Below are positions 31,001 through 42,955 of a stretch of DNA of 64,000 nucleotides, piece by piece. Within the stretch, counting starts at the first letter, position 1. Each line of letters begins with the position of its first letter. Source of the DNA: Amaurobius ferox (lineage: Eukaryota; Arthropoda; Arachnida; Araneae; Amaurobiidae); contig OX578136.1 of assembly GCA_951213105.1 (NCBI GenBank), forward strand, positions 157,619,178 to 157,683,177, given 5' to 3'. A program made the translations under genes and the position numbers. The notes below the pieces were generated by a model. The model worked only from the letters and a program-made list of their open reading frames with translations. It had not been told where the DNA came from and did not search any database.

Positions 31001-34000
31001 TATGCCAGCATTGTGAATTGAGTGCTCGGTGACTACAAATTTAATTGATATCAGTTATATTTGCTGCTTACAGCTATGCCAGCATTGCGAATTGAGTGTT
31101 CGGTGACTACAAATTTAATTGATATCAGTTATATTTGCTGCTTACAGCTATGCCAGCATTGCGAATTGAGTGTTCGGTGACTACAAATTTAATTGATATC
31201 AGTTATATTTGCTGCTTACAGCTATGCCAGCATTGTGAATTGAGTGCTCGGTGACTACAAATTTAATTGATATCAGTTATATTTGCTGCTTACAGCTATG
31301 CCAGCATTGGGAATTGAGTGCTCGGTGACTACAAATTTAATTGATATCAGTTATATTTGCGGCTTACAGCTATGCCAGCATTGCGAATTGAGTGTTCGGT
31401 GACTACAAATTTAATTGATATCAGTTATATTTGCTGCTTACAGCTATGCCAGCATTGTGAATTGAGTGCTCGGTGACTACAAATTTAATTGATATCAGTT
31501 ATATTTGCTGCTTACAGCTATGCCAGCATTGCGAATTGAGTGCTCGGTGACTACAAATTTAATTGATATCAGTTATATTTGCTGCTTACAGCTATGCCAG
31601 CATTGTGAATTGAGTGCTCGGTGACTACAAATTTAATTGATATCAGTTATATTTGCTGCTTACAGCTATGCCAGCATTGTGAATTGAGTGCTCGGTGACT
31701 ACAAATTTAATTGATATCAGTTATATTTGCTGCTTACAGCTATGCCAGCATTGCGAATTGAGTGCTCGGTGACTACAAATTTAATTGATATCAGTTATAT
31801 TTGCTGCTTACAGCTATGCCAGCATTGTGAATTGAGTGCTCCGTGACTACAAATTTAATTGATATCAGTTATATTTGCTGCTTACAGCTATGCCAGCATT
31901 GCGAATTGAGTGTTCGGTGACTACAAATTTAATTGATATCAGTTATATTTGCTGCTTACAGCTATGCCAGCATTGTGAATTGAGTGCTCGGTGACTACAA
32001 ATTTAATTGATATCAGTTATATTTGCTGCTTACAGCTATGCCAGCATTGTGAATTGAGTGCTCGGTGACTACAAATTTAATTGATATCAGTTATATTTGC
32101 TGCTTACAGCTATGCCAGCATTGCGAATTGAGTGTTCGGTGACTACAAATTTAATTGATATCAGTTATATTTGCTGCTTACAGCTATGCCAGCATTGTGA
32201 ATTGAGTGCTCGGTGACTACAAATTTAATTGATATCAGTTATATTTGCTGCTTACAGCTATGCCAGCATTGCGAATTGAGTGTTCGGTGACTACAAATTT
32301 AATTGATATCAGTTATATTTGCTGCTTACAGCTATGCCAGCATTGTGAATTGAGTGCTCGGTGACTACAAATTTAATTGATATCAGTTATATTTGCTGCT
32401 TACAGCTATGCCAGCATTGTGAATTGAGTGCTCGGTGACTACAAATTTAATTGATATCAGTTATATTTGCTGCTTACAGCTATGCCAGCATTGCGAATTG
32501 AGTGTTCGGTGACTACAAATTTAATTGATATCAGTTATATTTGCTGCTTACAGCTATGCCAGCATTGCGAATTGAGTGTTCGGTGACTACAAATTTAATT
32601 GATATCAGTTATATTTGCTGCTTACAGCTATGCCAGCATTGTGAATTGAGTGCTCGGTGACTACAAATTTAATTGATATCAGTTATATTTGCTGCTTACA
32701 GCTATGCCAGCATTGGGAATTGAGTGCTCGGTGACTACAAATTTAATTGATATCAGTTATATTTGCTGCTTACAGCTATGCCAGCATTGCGAATTGAGTG
32801 TTCGGTGACTACAAATTTAATTGATATCAGTTATATTTGCTGCTTACAGCTATGCCAGCATTGTGAATTGAGTGCTCGGTGACTACAAATTTAATTGATA
32901 TCAGTTATATTTGCTGCTTACAGCTATGCCAGCATTGCGAATTGAGTGCTCGGTGACTACAAATTTAATTGATATCAGTTATATTTGCTGCTTACAGCTA
33001 TGACAGCATTGTGAATTGAGTGCTCGGTGACTACAAATTTAATTGATATCAGTTATATTTGCTGCTTACAGCTATGCCAGCATTGTGAATTGAGTGCTCG
33101 GTGACTACAAATTTAATTGATATCAGTTATATTTGCTGCTTACAGCTATGCCAGCATTGCGAATTGAGTGTTCGGTGACTACAAATTTAATTGATATCAG
33201 TTATATTTGCTGCTTACAGCTATGCCAGCATTGTGAATTGAGTGCTCGGTGACTACAAATTTAATTGATATCAGTTATATTTGCTGCTTACAGCTATGCC
33301 AGCATTGTGAATTGAGTGCTCGGTGACTACAAATTTAATTGATATCAGTTATATTTGCTGCTTACAGCTATGCCAGCATTGCGAATTGAGTGCTCGGTGA
33401 CTACAAATTTAATTGATATCAGTTATATTTGCTGCTTAGAGCTATGCCAGCATTGCGAATTGAGTGCTCGGTGACTACAAATTTAATTGATATCAGTTAT
33501 ATTTGCTGCTTACAGCTATGCCAGCATTGCGAATTGAGTGCTCGGTGACTACAAATTTAATTGATATCAGTTATATTTGCTGCTTACAGCTATGCCAGCA
33601 TTGCGAATTGAGTGCTCGGTGACTACAAATTTAATTGATATGAGTTATATTTGCTGCTTACAGCTATGCCAGCATTGCGAATTGAGTGCTCGGTGACTAC
33701 AAATTTAATTGATATCAGTTATATTTGCTGCTTACAGCTATGCCAGCATTGCGAATTGAGTGCTCGGTGACTACAAATTTAATTGATATCAGTTATATTT
33801 GCTGCTTACAGCTATGCCAGCATTGCGAATTGAGTGCTCGGTGACTACAAATTTAATTGATATCAGTTATATTTGCTGCTTACAGCTATGCCAGCATTGG
33901 GAATTGAGTGCTCGGTGACTACAAATTTAATTGATATCAGTTATATTTGCTGCTTACAGCTATGCCAGCATTGCGAATTGAGTGCTCGGTGACTACAAAT

Positions 34001-35104
34001 TTAATTGATATCAGTTATATTTGCTGCTTACAGCTATGCCAGCATTGCGAATTGAGTGCTCGGTGACTACAAATTTAATTGATATCAGTTATATTTGCTG
34101 CTTACAGCTATGCCAGCATTGTGAATTGAGTGCTCGGTGACTACAAATTTAATTGATATCAGTTATATTTGCTGCTTACAGCTATGCCAGCATTGTGAAT
34201 TGAGTGTTCGGTGACTACAAATTTAATTGATATCAGTTATATTTGCTGCTTACAGCTATGCCAGCATTGCGAATTGAATGTTCGGTGACTACAAATTTAA
34301 TTGATATCAGTTATATTTGCTGCTTACAGCTATGCCAGCATTGCGAATTGAGTGTTCGGTGACTACAAATTTAATTGATATTAGTTATATTTGCTGCTTA
34401 CAGCTATGCCAGCATTGCGAATTGAATGTTCGGTGACTACAAATTTAATTGATATCAGTTATATTTGCTGCTTACAGCTATGCCAGCATTGCGAATTGAG
34501 TGTTCGGTGACTACAAATTTAATTGATATCAGTTATATTTGCTGCTTACAGCTATGCCAGCATTGCGAATTGAATGTTCGGTGACTACAAATTTAATTGA
34601 TATTAGTTATATTTGCTGCTTACAGCTATGCCAGCATTGTGAATTGAGTGCTCGGTGACTACAAATTTAATTGTTATCAGTTATATTTGCTGCTTGCAGC
34701 TATGCCAGCATTGTGAATTGAGTGCTCGGTGACTACAAATTTAATTGATATCAGTTATATTTGCTGCTTACAGCTATGCCAGCATTGCGAATTGAGTGTT
34801 CGGTGACAACAAATTTAATTGATATCAGTTATATTTGCTGCTTACAGCTATGCCAGCATTGCGAATTGAATGTTCGGTGACTACAAATTTAATTGATATC
34901 AGTTATATTTGCTGCTTACAGCTATGCCAGCATTGTGAATTGAATGTTCGGTGACTACAAATTTAATTGATATCAGTTATATTTGCTGCTTACAGCTATG
35001 CCAGCATTGTGAATTGAGTGCTCGGTGACTACAAATTTAATTGATATCAGTTATATTTGCTGCTTACAGCTATGTTAGCATCGCGAATTGAGTGCCCGGT
35101 GACT
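28011..35104. repeat. 74-bp satellite array, about 96 monomers
   Basis: The monomer (about 36% GC) begins TTGATATCAGTTATATTTGC, continues TGCTTACAGCTATGCCAGCA and ends ACTACAAATTTAA. All copies are head to tail with an exact 74-bp step across the interior. Two sites vary most: TTG(T/C/G)GAATTG and GTG(T/C)TCGG. Rarer variants include GAATTGAATG near the right end. The first and last monomers are diverged, as at edges of satellite arrays. Since 74 is not a multiple of three and every frame meets stops, it is non-coding. A perfect CENP-B box is not present. Confidence 0.98.
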
Positions 35105-36232
35105 GTTCGAACTGAACTCTAGACGGATAAATCTTCACTATAAAAGTTTAAGCGATCTCATTAAGAACGAATGATTGGACGATCAAGTACAGAGATATTG
35201 AAGAAAACTTCTTATTATAATCGTATGAAACTCGGATGCACAGTCACGGGCAGATCACTGTAGAATTTATTGTATCTATCTAAATTAATAGTGGGGGAAT
35301 AATTCAGCTCTGTTACTTAAATATTGAGGTATGCTGTATAGATAGTATATATGCATTTGTAAATTGTAATATATCTATTTAGTCTAGAAATGGTAAAATA
35401 TATAAATTTGGTCCAAGTTAATTTGAAAGAACAACATTACTGGGATTTGAATTCCATTGCTTAGCTTCATCGACAACTTGGGTATTGTATCAAACAACAA
35501 GATGATGATGGCATCCGAGTTAAGTGTTGTTTGTTCGCAAATGCATTATATTTTGTTGGGATTTAGCATGAATTATTTATAAGGCAGTCCAATAAACAAC
35601 TGAAAGAGAAAAGCGTATCCACGATGTCTTTCCAAACAATCCAGAAGGGTTCTAGAAGAAAATCTTTGAATACATAAAGCATCGACCACCGGACAGAACC
35701 TGAGAGAGCCAGATTTTTTATACTCTCCGGTGTAGTAGAAAACGGGGTAATAGAAAGCTTCTTATAGACCTTCCAGGAGTCATCGGTGATCTAAGAGGCT
35801 GAATCTTTGCACACTTTAAAAGACGGTGATGGATTTCACATCATAACTCCCTTTTTCCCGGAGGTGGAAAACATGTGAGATTTAAGACTTATAAAACCCC
35901 CAAGAAGCTGAAATCTTTACATGCTTATAGTCAGGGGTGTTCAAAACGGGGCATAACCAAGGCTATCTAAAACTTATTCTAGGTGGCCTTGGCATAACTA
36001 ACTTTATTTTTATCTGGATCTGCGCATATGACGACATGGGAATTAAGAACGCGCACATTTTGTTCTCGGACTCTCAAGAGGGACCGAATTTGCTAACTGT
36101 AACTCTCATCTTACTCCATTGATGTCACTAAATTTTTTTGGACGTCACTGGATTCTGTGTTCACAGCACAATTTAAAATCTTTGCGCCAGTTCTTTGCAC
36201 TTGGATATTGTCACATCAAAATTAACAAACTA
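35105..36232. other. No gene; weak ~110-bp echoes
   Basis: Phrases like GGCTGAATCTTTGCACACTTT and GAAGCTGAAATCTTTACATG recur at roughly 110-120 bp steps (35650-35930) and again at 37510-37540. A 61-codon frame at 35937-36122 has no recognisable domain. Confidence 0.4.
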
Positions 36233-37235
36233 TTTTTACTTTCCTTATGTACATAATGTATAAAGAAAGTATTGTGACGGGGTCGAAAATTTGAACTTGA
36301 ATTTTCGACGGGAGAGCACGTTTCAAGCATCTCTGATCACGAATCGAACATGTTTGCAATGATGTCTGTCTGCGTGTGTGTGTGAAAGTGTGTGTGTGTG
36401 CGTGTGCGTGCGTGTGCTTGTGCGTGTGTGTGTGTGTGTGTCAGTGAGTCTGTGGAGACCATATCTCACGAATAAATGGAGCGATTCGAATGAAATTTGG
36501 AACAAAAATCACAGTCCATGAATACTGGAAGCCCATTGTTTTAAAACAGAATCGAATGTTCAGAACTCCCCTAAATTTTCGAGTGAAATTTTGAAAAAAT
36601 CATCAAAAAACAAAACCTTTAATAAAGTTACGCAAATAAACATTTCTTATGTAATTTTTCCTTAGAAAAGGACTGACAAACTTTAGAACGCTAGCATCAA
36701 CCATTCTTGAGATATTGCACATTTTTCAAATAAATTTATCAAAAAATCATCCAATAAATTAAAAAAATATATTAACTGTTAAGAAACATGTTCACTTTTC
36801 ATATGTAATATCATGCGTTAAATTTGGTGACATCATTCTCGTTGATTTAACTCGTTCCATTCACGAGAAAAGATACTTTGTGTAATACTTTTGTATTTGA
36901 ACGCCAATAGTCATTTAATTTATCTGCTGTAAGAATAACTTATTTCTCCGTTCTTAACACTTGGCGAGATTTTGACGACGAATTTGGCGGAATGTCGCCA
37001 ACTTGGGGACATTTTTAAATATTGCCAAATTAACGAAAATCTCGCCAAATGGATAAAAATGACGCTAAATCAATGAAAATGACGCCAAATCAATGAAAAT
37101 GACGACTAATTGAAGAAAATGCAATATTTTGGAAAGAATATAAGAATAACATTTCTTTTAACTGTAAAAGTAGTAAATTCATTGCATTATATAAGGAAAG
37201 TCATGTGTTGCCCACATCACATTTTTAACTGTAAA
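36233..37235 (-). mobile_element. Repeat family B, copy 3 (near complete, inverted)
   Basis: It starts with the terminal hairpin TACTTTCCTTATGTACATAA and ends TATAAGGAAAGTCATGTGTTGCCCACATC (both family ends present, opposite order to copy 1). Inside are a GT-repeat (36370-36440) and degenerate CGCCAAATNGA phrases. Length about 1.0 kb. No coding frame. Confidence 0.85.
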
Positions 37236-37239
37236 AATG

Positions 37240-37850
37240 TGTGTAGTTTGCCACTTCTCTCAAAGCTGTCTCTAGACCGTGACATCACGAATGACGGAAC
37301 TTTTTTCGCATGTCGTCAAGCTGACAACTCTTTCATTAGTAGCCGGGCTGAGTGCCTAACCTTATATTAAAGAACCATGTTTTATAGTATCGACCATGGG
37401 GCAGAAAATAAATTAGCAGATTTCTGATTTCTTCCCTGATCGGACAAAATGGTGATGTGTTGAAAAATGTTTCCACATCCTCAGGAAACTTCCGATGATT
37501 TAGAAGGCTGGAACTTAGCACATTTAGAGCATTGACCACGGAATAGAACTCAACTGAGCTAATTTTTGATTAAGACAATACTAAGCGTGAAACTAAGCGT
37601 CATACGTTCGACATTAAGCGCAAACAAGTGTTGCATTTAACAGTAAGCGCCATGCATTGTTAAGGAAAATGAAAACTTAATGAAAAAAAGTTGCAACCTA
37701 ATTTTTTGAGGGTGTTAATTTCTCTGTTCTTGACAGGCTTAAATACTAGTTGAAAATTAAATTGTTTCAAGCCACAAATTTAAGTATAACATATCGCAGT
37801 ATGGATGAGGGTTTTTATTACAGACATCTAACGTTAAAAAAATAAGCATA
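37240..37850. other. No gene recognised
   Basis: Weak echoes of the 35.7-kb phrases (ACCATGGGGCAGAA, GGCTGGAACTTAGCAC) and a short AAGCG(C/T)CAT/A motif repeated at 37590-37655. Confidence 0.4.
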
Positions 37851-39000
37851 AAAAAATATCTCCCTCTGTGTGTTTTGTTTTTTGATCAGAAAATTTCCAT
37901 TTAAAAGTGCTTCTCTCTTTCATCAAGTGGTTTTATTATTTCGGCATCAGATGACACGTATTTTATATCCTCCTGGCAGTGGCTCGTATTTCAGGGAATA
38001 ATGAGGCAGTGGCGTAAAAAAACCAACATAATGAAACAGCTTGCATTTTTTTTCTTTGTGTGAACTCGTTAGCTTTTTGTTCCCATTCTTCACTTCAGTG
38101 CCATTTAATAACGTTTGAGAATCCGGTGGGAAAGTGGCATTCCGTATAGTTTTCTTTTCTTTAAAAATCCCGTCTTCAGCGTTGATTATAGGAAGGCGAG
38201 TAAAAAATGAATCGGGTATTTACAGAAAAAACTACTGGAACTTGCATGTTTTTTTTTTAAAATAGCTTAATACTGTGTTTTTCATTAAGAAACAATGGTT
38301 AGTACTACTAGTTGTGCCAATAGAATATAGAAAAAAAACTATTGTTACGAATATGTAAAAAGTTTCACTGCGCTGTGCCTCTATTCAAACAATACAGAAT
38401 TTTGTTTCTATTCAAGACCTTTACTCTATTCAAAATCAAACACCTTTATAGACAGTCAGTCATTTCTATTACGTGAAGTATGCTGGGTTGCTACATCTTA
38501 AATTTCGGTCTGGGGTTGACAAATCTGACGATTTATTGTCATTTTGATGATTTATCGCAATCGAATATTCTGGGAGATGCGTACCTCTTCGGGAGGTTAC
38601 TATGGAGAGTACATAAAAGGAGTCATGGCTCAGTTGGAGAGCAGTTGACGTAATAGGAGCTAAAGTAAATTATGTGATTTCGCCAGTGTTTTGAGAACAG
38701 TATCTGCTATTTTGTGAATTAGCTGCACATGTAATTGCAGTTTTATTGTATCTGACAGTTGTTAAGGGATCTTGTAAGAGAGTTATCGATCTATTCGTTG
38801 CATATTATTCTTATTTACGCTTATGAGTGCTTTTGAATAAACGTGTTAGGTATCCAGAAATTTGGACTTATTCTTGTATCCTGAGAGTACACCCTCGATT
38901 CTAAAGGATACGTGGTAACACTATTGTGCTGAAGTGAAAAATTGAATAAGGAATAAGGGAAAATCTAAATTTTGGGTAAGACGGTTAATCTAAACTCTCA
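37850..39000 (+). repeat. Repeat family C, copy 5, split by a solo LTR
   Basis: It aligns with 9410-9960. The match continues on the far side of the LTR (GTGCTGAAGTGAAAAATTGA against GTGTTGGAGTGAAAAATAGG), which shows that the LTR is an insertion. Confidence 0.7.
38343..38920 (+). mobile_element. Solo LTR (578 bp), probably Ty3/gypsy class
   Basis: It begins TGTTACGAATATG and ends ACGTGGTAACA, with a short inverted TGTTAC/GTAACA. It is flanked by the 4-bp direct repeat CTAT (38339-38342 and 38921-38924). A TATA-like ACATAAAAGG lies at 38611 and a poly(A) signal AATAAA at about 38836, the order expected for an LTR with U3, R and U5. No internal coding region or second LTR is present, so it is a recombination remnant. 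Strand is set by the TATA-to-AATAAA order. Confidence 0.85.
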
Positions 39001-39855
39001 TAAAACGACCCATAATGCATTATATTAATATTCAAACTTTTATTTCGAAGTTTTGATTTATCTCCCCGCGATTTCTATTCATTCTAAATCGGATGAAATT
39101 CAATCAATTGCATCATTGATGTGACAAATAACTCTAAAGGAAGCCATACAGAAATTGTAAATAGTCATATGTTGATTTATTTCTAAATTAAAACACGTGA
39201 CATTCCGCTAGCCCTCAGATTTGGAAGTCATGTAGATATCTGTATTATACTCGCATATTTAGTCATAAACTCAATGCACTATTATTTGCAAATACTGTTG
39301 CTAGTTATCCCGTGCTGAAGAGTACAAGAAAAGGTAAAATCAGTTTAGGGATGCTGTTTAGTGTATTAGGAGTGTCATTTGTATACTAATATATTTTAAG
39401 TTTCTTATACTATTGAATACAGATAAAGTATTGTTTTCACGAAAATTTCTGATTCCAAGATTTTGATGCTATTATATGTTTTAGGACTTTCTGAACGCTT
39501 TTTGACTATTTTTAGAGTGATGCACGTCTGTCTGGGATCAATTTTTTGTGTATACAACAGCTGCCACAAACATTAATGGATTTTCATCAAACTTTATATC
39601 CGGCTTTGTTAATGAGGAATGCAGAACTAGATTTCTTTGTATAGTATGGCCATGCTACAATGGTAATAGCCATGCTACAATATTAGCTTTCACAGGGAGA
39701 TTATTTCAAGTTTTTTAAAATGAAGGGTAACGTTTTATAATTGCAATCATTTGGACCAACGCTCAGTACGGGAAAATATACGACTAGGTTGAAAATGAAA
39801 ATTACGTTCAAGATGAATTTATATATATTGAATACCAAAGGATACAAATAGAGCA
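39000..39855. other. AT-rich, nothing recognised
   Basis: Only a short direct echo (ATGGCCATGCTACAAT / ATAGCCATGCTACAAT, about 39645-39680) is seen. Confidence 0.4.
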
Positions 39856-40375
39856 TTTTTACTTTCCTTATATACATAATGTATAAGGAAAGTATTGTGA
39901 CGGGGTCGATAATTCGAGTTTGAGTTTTCGACGGGAGAGCACGTTTCAAGCATCCCTGATCACAAATTAAACATTTTTGAAGTGATGTCTGTGTGTGTGT
40001 GTGTGTCAGTGCGTCTGTGGAGCCGATAACTGACAAACGAATAGACCGATTCGAACGAAATTTGGTACAAAAATCACAATCCATAAACGCTGGAAGTCTA
40101 TTGTTTTTATATGCAATCGAATGTTCAGAACCCCTAAATTTTCGAGTGAAATTTTGAAAAAATCGTCAAAAAATCAAAACCGTTAATAAAGTTAGGTAAA
40201 TAGACATTTCTCATGTAATTTTTCATTAGAAAACGGTTGACATAAATTTCAGAACGCTTACAGGAACCGTTCTCGCGATATTGCACATTTTTCAAAAAAA
40301 TTATCAAAACGTTATATAAAGTAAAATTTTTTTTTCATACTTATGTATGCTTTCGTTTTCTTCATCTGATTACTT
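39856..40375 (-). mobile_element. Repeat family B, copy 4 (truncated)
   Basis: It starts with the terminal hairpin TACTTTCCTTATATACATAA...ATAAGGAAAGTATTG and runs through the GT-repeat and TTCGAACGAAATTTGGTAC. It stops at about 40320-40375 near the TA microsatellite, missing the distal half. Confidence 0.85.
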
Positions 40376-40387
40376 TTGTTTTATATT

Positions 40388-40406
40388 ATATATATATATA
40401 TTTATA

Positions 40407-40449
<43 letters not shown>

Positions 40450-40516
40450 TATTTATATATATTTTTATATATATTTATATTTAATATATATATATATATA
40501 TCTATATTAATATATA
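40388..40516. repeat. (TA)n microsatellite, left of mariner
   Basis: Long runs of TA with a few TTTA interruptions. It resumes on the other side of the transposon at 41915-41968. Confidence 0.95.
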
Positions 40517-40716
40517 AGGGTGTTCCAAAAATGACTGACACATTTGAAAAATGTATTAGAAAAACAGAAGGCGATAGAAATGTAGTGTTTGCTGCATTGT
40601 ACTTGGGAAACCAGGGAATTTTATTCAACTCATTTTCAAAATTTGTTACGAAGGTTACCAAGAGATGGCGTTGCTGAATGGGAAAAGTAATAAACGGTAT
40701 GACCATGTTGCAAAAG

Positions 40717-41682
40717 TTACAAAACGATGTTTTCAAAATAACCACCATTTGCAACAACGACATGGCGCAGTTTGAGAACAAAATTCACAGACACCTGTGC
40801 AGACATTTCAGCCGGAATAGTCTCACACGCAGCAGAGATGTATTGTTGCATTTCCGCAATCGTTTGTGGATTTGGGCGATGCACCTAGTCTTTCAAGGAC
40901 CTCATAGAAAAAAGTTACATGGCGTCAAATCTGGTGAATAGGGAGGCCAATCCATGCCACGTCCTGTACACCTTGCGTATTCAAGGGCAATCACACGAGC
41001 ATCGAAATGTTCGCTAAGGAAATCGAACACTTCAGGCATTCGATGTGGTCGGGCACCGTCTTACATGAAACAGGAGGTGTTCCTACCGTCCTCCAAAGCA
41101 TTTTGAATCGCCACATATACATGCAGAGTCACCAGATACCGTGCTGCAGTAACCGTTTCGTGATGGAAAAATAGCCCAATGAGTCAGTCCTTTGGAGGAA
41201 ATGGCAACATTAGGATCTCTGTTCCCCAAATGCACCAGCTCCGCTTGTTGACAAAACGGTTGAGGGGAAAATATGCCTCGTCGGAGAACCAAATGTTTGA
41301 GGAACAACGTCGGAGAACCAAATGCACCTGAGGCTGGACTACGATGTTGGTCGTAGTCCAGCCTCAGGTGCAACAAGGCAAACAGAAACCCGGAGCCGTT
41401 GTTGGGTCACTGCTGAACGACTTCAGCATTCGCCTCTGTCATTGCCGAACTTGGGAGGCCGTCATTTTCAGCACGGTCATCATTGACATTCCCAGTCCGT
41501 TCAAATTTTTCGAACAGAACCTTCATTGCATTGATTGACAGTCCTTCTTTGACATTAAATTTCCTTTGTAAACTGCGCCTCGTTTCAACAAAACTGTGGT
41601 CCAGGCGGTGAAACTCCAAAACAAGAAATATCCGCTGTTCCAACGAATAAACCAGCAGCAATTTGAAATGTTTGAGGAGCAC
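40717..41682 (-). pseudogene. Mariner-like transposase, decayed
   Basis: The N-terminal helix-turn-helix reads YSLEQRIFLVLEFHRLDHSF and TRRSLQRKFNV. Catalytic region 1 has WFSDEAYF (first D kept). Region 2 has DGARPHR, preceded by a stop where Q is usual. Region 3 has WPPYSPDLTPCN, where the final catalytic D is N. The C-terminus ends ANGGYFENIVL at the stop (40717-40719). Frameshifts, stops, an internal deletion near 41380 and an inverted duplication at 41324-41371 break the gene. Confidence 0.85.
41324..41371. repeat. Perfect 21-bp hairpin inside the mariner transposase
   Basis: GCACCTGAGGCTGGACTACG(A) at 41324-41344 is followed by a 6-base loop and its exact reverse complement at 41351-41371. 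Next to it CGTCGGAGAACCAAATG occurs twice (about 41279 and 41308). Confidence 0.95.
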
Positions 41683-41914
41683 ACGCTAGCAGAATGCTGA
41701 GTAAAGTACAGAATGGCGATCTGACAGTATGCGTTTCCTTGCAGCTCTCACGCAACCGCAGCGCTATCTGTTGGTGACCTTTGTAACAAATTTTAAAAAT
41801 TGGTTGAATAAAATTCCCTGGTTTCCCAAGTACAATGCCGCAAACGCTACATTCTATCGCCTTCTGTTTTTTAATGCATTTTTCAAATGTGTCAGTCATT
41901 TTTGGGACACCGTG

Positions 41915-41968
41915 TATATATATATATATATATACACGGTATATATATATATATATATATATATATAC
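41915..41968. repeat. (TA)n microsatellite, right of mariner
   Basis: TA runs, interrupted by a short ACACGG copy (41934) that echoes the transposon tip. Confidence 0.95.
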
Positions 41969-42179
41969 AAAAATAATGATTTGGCAGACGATAATTAACT
42001 GAATATTTCATAAATGAAGCGAGGAATTTTCATGAGCGCCTGTAACTGTGGCTTTTCTTATAACTTTGCCGAAATTACCAACAAAGTAGATGAAAAAAAT
42101 GAGCAAGGTTGCAGAATGTATTACAGTGTATGGGTTCATTTGAGTAATTTTATCATTTCAACCCCCGAATCAATACGCA

Positions 42180-42955
42180 TTTTTACTTTCCCTGCAATAC
42201 ATGGTAATGTATAGGGAAAGTATTGGAATCATGTCGAAAATCACAACTCGAGTTTTCGACGGATCTACACGTTTCAAGACCTCTAGAATACGAAAAAACC
42301 ATTTTTAGCGTGACGTCTGTGTGTGTGTCTGTGTGTCTGTCTGTGTGTCTGTCTGTCTGTGCAGATTTTGTATCCACTCTAACTAAAAAACTAATGGACC
42401 GAATTTCACAAAATTTGGTAGGTAAGTCACTTGTGAGCGAGTCTGGTGCTGATTAGTTTTGGGTACGATTTGGAATAAAAGAACCCGCCTTTTTTTGCGA
42501 AATGGCCCGCAAAAGCTTGTATCCACTCTAACTAAAAAACTAATGGACTGAATTTCACAAAATTCGGTAAATGAGTCACTTGTGGGATACCCTGGTGCTG
42601 ATTAGATTTTGGTATGATTCGAAAAAAAATGACCTGCCTTTTTTTGCAAAATGGCCCGCAAAAATCGTCCAAATCTAAACTAAAGAACTGGGTATACTTA
42701 AATATATCCATTAAATGCTGATTTAATACGTAATTTTTAACGATGAAAAGAATAAGACCAACCCCATTACACTAGGGCTAGCCGTTCTCGAGATATTTTA
42801 GTTTTTCGTACTTTCCCTACGACACCTTTGAAAATAAGCCCGGTTACCGAATGAGAACTGAAATTGAATTAAAAGTGAAATACATTTAATTAAAATAAAG
42901 AGGACGTTAATATAAGTCTGCAGGGAAAGTCATGTGCTGCCCACATCAGATTTTT
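42180..42955 (-). mobile_element. Repeat family B, variant subfamily copy 5
   Basis: It begins ACTTTCCCTGCAATACATGG (hairpin with ATGTATAGGGAAAGT) and ends TGCAGGGAAAGTCATGTGCTGCCCACATC. The outer CTTTCCCTGCA/TGCAGGGAAAG are perfect 11-bp inverted repeats. Inside, a 149-bp segment starting ATCCACTCTAACTAAAAAAC is duplicated in tandem (42372 and 42521), and a GTCT microsatellite lies at 42317-42360. The interior differs from the main family. Confidence 0.8.

Larger units (their letters stand above)
40517..41914 (-). mobile_element. Mariner-like transposon with ~160-bp inverted repeats
   Basis: The ends are inverted copies beginning (A)GGGTGTTCCAAAAATGAC and, on the other strand, CACGGTGTCCCAAAAATGAC. 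The match continues for about 160 bp, including GGAATTTTATTCAA and AGAT(G/A)GCG. TA lies at each edge, the expected target, inside a TA microsatellite. A decayed transposase lies on the minus strand. It belongs to the IS630-Tc1-mariner superfamily. Confidence 0.9.

Noticed and set aside
28011..35104. CRISPR-like array
   Set aside because: The 74-bp units follow one another without unique spacers, and the context is eukaryotic; it is a satellite.
41083..41376. 97-codon frame (minus) as a distinct gene
   Set aside because: It is the transposase in the wrong frame plus the inverted duplication.
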